Source: Myxococcales bacterium (GTDB lineage: Bacteria; Myxococcota_A; UBA9042; GCA-2863065). Taken from it: a stretch of 41,513 bases of DNA. Shown one piece after another: positions 38,450 to 41,513 of the stretch (positions are counted from its first letter, which is position 1; each line of letters begins with the position of its first letter). Made by a program: the position numbers and the translations under genes. A model generated the notes under the pieces. That model searched no databases. It was not told where the DNA came from and was given only the letters and a program-made list of their open reading frames with translations. Location: the NCBI GenBank assembly GCA_018780435.1, contig JADMJS010000257.1:1-41513 (forward strand). Reading direction: 5' to 3'.

Positions 38450-41400
38450 ATGCGACTCCGTGCCCTGGCTTCCGCCTCCGTTTTGTTCGTGTCCGCCGCC
38501 GCGTGCGGTTCTGACGACCCGGCGGCGCCGGTAGTTTCCGACGACACGACGGCCGACGCCGCGACCGACGATACGGGGGACGACACCGACCAAGGCGACG
38601 CCGCAACAGACGACACCGCCGAAGATCCCTACGCCGCCTGGCCGGATCCCAAGACGGTCTTCCCTTGGGGCGCGATCGCGCCGGACCCGGACAAGCCGGC
38701 CTGGGCCGACGCGCGGTGGGAGACCGAGTCGTGGGGGATGGAAGACGCGACCATCATCGAATACGCGACCAAGACCCTCCAGCACTACCAGACCACGTCG
38801 CCCGACATCGCCTCGCACTTCGCCAAGACCGGCGCTGAGATCCCGCCGCTCGGCGACGGCCTCGTCATCTCTCTCGCCGGCGACATCCTCTGGGTCGGCG
38901 ACAATTGGACGGCTTTTGGCGCCGGCGCGGCCCCGGTCACCGAGGCCGACCTCCGGATCGCCAACCTCGAGATGGCGACCTCCGCCGAGCACGAGGTCCA
39001 GCGCACCGGTGTCCCCGTACGTTTCAACGGCCCGCCCGAGCTGCTCGATCATCTGCCGTTCGATGTTCTTCAACTGAACAACAATCACTCCGTCGACATG
39101 GGCGACGACGGTGCGCTCTCGACGAAGGCCGAAGTGGAGAAGCGCGGCTTTGTGACGACCGGCCACGGCGAGCACGCGACCGTGGATGTGAAGGGCAAAA
39201 AAGTCGCCCTCCTCTCGTACACCTGGGGCGTGAACCGGCGCGACTACACGACCGCCCTCGAGCTCTTCGTCGTGCCTTTCGGCCACACGGACGGGCCGGT
39301 CGACCTCGGCATCGTGGAAGCGCAGGTCGCGGCCGCGCGAGCCGACGGCGCCGACCACGTGGTGGTGCTGCTCCACTGGGGCTACGAGTTCGAGTGGTTC
39401 CCCGCGCAGCACTTCCTCCAGCTCTCGCGGCAGATGGTCTCCTTCGGCGCGGACGTCGTGGCCGGCGAGGGCCCGCACGTCGTGCAGCCCGCCGAGCTTT
39501 GCTGGGTCAATCACCCCGAGAAGGTCCCGGGCGTCGGCACCTGCAGCGTGCGGAGCGCGGACGGCAAGCCTCGCCGCGCGGCGATCCTCTATAGTCTCGG
39601 GAACTTCACGAACGACATCGAAGACCGCATCGAGGTCGAGACCGGCATCGTCGCCAAGGTCAGCCTCGACGGCGACGTCACGGGGCTCGGCTGGACGCCG
39701 ATCGTGCTGCGCCAAGACCCGGTCCGCGTCGAGCCGGCCGAGGCCCACTTGTCCGACCCCGAGGTGGCGGGCGAGATCGCGCGTCTCGAAAAGCACCTCG
39801 GCGCGGGCTGGCGTCTCCCCGCGCCGCTGCCGAAGGACCCGGAAGAGGAGGCGCTCCTCACCATCGACGAGACCGAGTCCTGGACGTTGCCGGGCCTCAC
39901 GGGGCCCGCGTACGTCGTCCGCACCGAAGCCAACGTGCCGCACGTCTACGCTCGCACGCGCGAGGACCTGGGCCGCGTCCTCGGCTTCACGCTCGCCCGC
40001 GATCGCTTCTTCTTCATGGAGCTCCAGCGCCGCTACTCGCTCGGCACCATCGCCGGCCTCCTCGGCGACGCCGGGCTCTCGAACGACATGAACGCGCGCC
40101 TCACTGGCGTGTCGATGGTCGCCGACCGGCTCACGGACGCGGTCCGCGGCGACATGAAGCTCTACCTCGAGGCCTTCGTCGATGGCGTGAACGCCTACAT
40201 CGCCGCGGTCAAAGCCGGGAAGATCAAGGGCCCGAGCGAGCTCGACATCGCGGCCCCCCTCCTCGGTGCGGAGAACCCGACCGACCTGCTCACGCCGTTC
40301 ACGCTCCGCGACGTGCTCGCGATCTCGGCGGCGCTCCTCTTCGAGACGAACTTCCGAATGGACGACGTCGAGCGGTCGCGGAAGCTGGCCGCTCTCGACG
40401 GGGCCTTCGACGGCGTCGACGCTTCCGCGCTCCGCGAGGCGGGTTTTCTCGGCGACATCTGGGGCCAGTTCCGCCCGCTCGCGCCGGGCAACGCGTCCGC
40501 GCCCGGTTTCGGCACGAGCGGCCTCGATCAGGTCGTGACCGACGACACGACGACGGCGGCCGTGCCCAAACACATCGAGAAGGGCCTGCTGAACCGCATC
40601 GCCGCCCGCACGGCCGAACTCCAACGCGGCATCACTCACGAGGCCTTCGGCGCCTACGGCTCGAACGCCTGGGCGGTCGCGGGCTCGAAGACCGAGACCG
40701 GCGGCGCGCTCGTCGCGGGTGACGGCCACCTCTCGCTCTCGGTGCCGTCGCTCATGTACCAAGTCGGCATGGACACCCGGGCGCTCGGCAAGGGCTCGAT
40801 TCACCAGCTCGGCTCGTTCCTCACGCCCTTCCCGATCCTCGGCGTCGGCACCAACGGCGAGGTCGCGTGGTCGATGGTGAACCCTGTCGTCGACGTGACG
40901 GACTGGTACCGCGAGGAGGTCCAGCTCACGGCCGGCCTGCCGAGCGCGAGCAAGTTCCAAGGCGAGTGGAAAGCGCTGAAGGCCATTGAAGAGACCTACG
41001 TCATCGCCGACGTGCCGGTGCTGGGCTCGGTGGGCCGAACCGAAAAGTGGCTTCGTTACGAGACCTTCGACGGTCGTCGCCTGCTCGACATCGAGGGGAC
41101 GCCGGTCCCCGAAGACGCGGCGCCGTCGGGCCCGATCGTCCACCTCGGCGCGACTCGCATCGTCCCCGGCGACGTGGACGGCGACGGCGTCGTGACGGCC
41201 GTGACCTTCGACTTCTCGGCCTTCGACGCCAAACACTGGCCGGAAGGGCTCTTCAACATGGGCGTCGCAGGCGACGTGCTCGACTACCGCGACGCGACGC
41301 GGGCCATCGTCGGCGGCGGGCTCTTCATGGCGGCCGGCGACAAGCTCGGAAACGTCTTCTATTCCAGCTATCAAGCCATCCCGTGCCGCGGCTACCTCCC

Positions 41401-41513
41401 GCGCGACGGCGCGACCTTCGAGCCCGGCGCTCACCCGGCCTACCTCCTCGATGGCACTCGCTTCGGCGGCTTCACCATCCCGACCGACGACGACGGCCAC
41501 GCCGACGAGGCCC
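38450..41513 (+). CDS. Lipoprotein fusion of a CapA-type phosphoesterase and a penicillin-acylase-type Ntn hydrolase, C-terminus cut by window edge
   Basis: An open frame of 1021 visible codons with no stop to the window end. AAGGGGAT precedes the ATG. MRLRALASASVLFVSAAAC is a lipoprotein signal (Cys19), followed by an Asp/Thr-rich tether (about 21-65). Residues about 138-415 are a CapA/PgsA-like domain (PF09587): LAGDILWVGDN, RIANLEMAT, LQLNNNHSVDMGDDG, LLSYTWGVN, VVLLHWGYEFEWFP, GEGPHVVQPAE, LYSLGNF. From about 484 a penicillin-amidase-type domain (PF01804) begins: GPAYVVRTEANVPHVYA, GFTLARDRFFFMEL, then AYGSNAWAVAGSKTETGGALVAGDGHL with Ser738 as predicted N-terminal nucleophile after autocleavage, and NGEVAWSMVNPVVDVTDWY. 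I checked that both domains are in one frame. It probably hydrolyses an amide outside the cell; substrate unknown. Confidence 0.92.
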   Translation, partial: MRLRALASASVLFVSAAACGSDDPAAPVVSDDTTADAATDDTGDDTDQGDAATDDTAEDPYAAWPDPKTVFPWGAIAPDPDKPAWADARWETESWGMEDATIIEYATKTLQHYQTTSPDIASHFAKTGAEIPPLGDGLVISLAGDILWVGDNWTAFGAGAAPVTEADLRIANLEMATSAEHEVQRTGVPVRFNGPPELLDHLPFDVLQLNNNHSVDMGDDGALSTKAEVEKRGFVTTGHGEHATVDVKGKKVALLSYTWGVNRRDYTTALELFVVPFGHTDGPVDLGIVEAQVAAARADGADHVVVLLHWGYEFEWFPAQHFLQLSRQMVSFGADVVAGEGPHVVQPAELCWVNHPEKVPGVGTCSVRSADGKPRRAAILYSLGNFTNDIEDRIEVETGIVAKVSLDGDVTGLGWTPIVLRQDPVRVEPAEAHLSDPEVAGEIARLEKHLGAGWRLPAPLPKDPEEEALLTIDETESWTLPGLTGPAYVVRTEANVPHVYARTREDLGRVLGFTLARDRFFFMELQRRYSLGTIAGLLGDAGLSNDMNARLTGVSMVADRLTDAVRGDMKLYLEAFVDGVNAYIAAVKAGKIKGPSELDIAAPLLGAENPTDLLTPFTLRDVLAISAALLFETNFRMDDVERSRKLAALDGAFDGVDASALREAGFLGDIWGQFRPLAPGNASAPGFGTSGLDQVVTDDTTTAAVPKHIEKGLLNRIAARTAELQRGITHEAFGAYGSNAWAVAGSKTETGGALVAGDGHLSLSVPSLMYQVGMDTRALGKGSIHQLGSFLTPFPILGVGTNGEVAWSMVNPVVDVTDWYREEVQLTAGLPSASKFQGEWKALKAIEETYVIADVPVLGSVGRTEKWLRYETFDGRRLLDIEGTPVPEDAAPSGPIVHLGATRIVPGDVDGDGVVTAVTFDFSAFDAKHWPEGLFNMGVAGDVLDYRDATRAIVGGGLFMAAGDKLGNVFYSSYQAIPCRGYLPRDGATFEPGAHPAYLLDGTRFGGFTIPTDDDGHADEA

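Noticed and set aside
38381..41500. A minus-strand open frame of over 1000 codons opposite the CapA/acylase gene
   Set aside because: Its composition is Arg/Glu/Val/Asp-rich without any domain. The plus-strand frame has clear conserved motifs of two families, so the minus frame is a GC-rich shadow.
1..41513. CRISPR arrays, insertion sequences with terminal inverted repeats, rRNA and tRNA genes
   Set aside because: I looked for regularly spaced repeats, transposase or integrase motifs and conserved RNA signatures and found none. The regular Cys-rich repeats are protein modules, not CRISPR units.

Overview
The window is high-GC DNA from a bacterium that looks like a member of the Myxococcota (order Polyangiales, Nannocystales or a relative). 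The signs are several large Cys-rich lipoproteins with acidic tethers, MopE-type Cys/Asp repeats, tandem CDDG(D/N)PCT repeats, MYXO-CTERM-like C-terminal anchors, an RtcR/sigma-54 system, and a bacterial homologue of the ERG2 sterol isomerase. The genus cannot be named from the sequence alone.

Layout. 1-2306 (minus): a compact run of a polytopic membrane protein, a small pentapeptide-like exported protein (ATGA overlap) and a secreted protein cut by the window edge. 2349-2486 holds the orphan 3' end of an outer-membrane barrel gene. 2603-9634 (plus) encodes a giant lipoprotein of about 2343 residues with a somatomedin-B-like module, CTDC-type repeats, 13 six-Cys modules, NHL propellers and a C-terminal TLDc domain. 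9672-17057 is an RNA-repair block. rtcB-rtcA run on the minus strand behind a sigma-54 promoter and a long dyad. On the plus strand, methyltransferase-rtcR-rnd are coupled by GTGA overlaps at the first junction and possibly at the second. A Stig1-like lipoprotein gene separates the two halves. 17071-24953 holds a TlpA-like thioredoxin, a MopE/kelch lipoprotein, a TPR protein, two small exported proteins (one behind a second sigma-54-type promoter) and a MYXO-CTERM-type protein. 24950-31430 holds a lipoprotein amidohydrolase, a four-repeat lipoprotein and a Tat-exported DUF362 lipoprotein. Between the last two sits a DUF4143-type ATPase gene, flanked by 74-bp imperfect direct repeats that duplicate the 3' ends of both neighbours. 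31550-36634 holds a small lipoprotein, ERG2, an internally deleted phzF, a second DUF4143-type ATPase, an XRE/MmyB regulator, a small membrane protein and an M28 peptidase. 36746-38157 holds a small barrel and a RHH/PIN toxin-antitoxin pair with a clear promoter and operator. 38450 to the end is a lipoprotein fusing a CapA-type phosphoesterase to a penicillin-acylase-type Ntn hydrolase, cut by the window edge.

How the genes work together. RtcR is a CARF-domain sigma-54 activator and should drive rtcBA when damaged RNA accumulates. RNase D, apparently co-transcribed with rtcR, would add a 3'-end trimming nuclease to the sealing and end-modifying enzymes. Most other genes belong to the cell surface: lipoproteins with long acidic tethers carrying adhesive, propeller or hydrolytic domains. 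The two DUF4143-type ATPases, the VapBC-like pair, the phzF deletion and the orphan 3' ends show that this is an actively rearranged accessory region. The best candidate for something undescribed is the single-gene ATPase cassette at about 28.4-30.3 kb, with its near-identical operator palindromes and flanking repeats that rebuild both interrupted neighbours.
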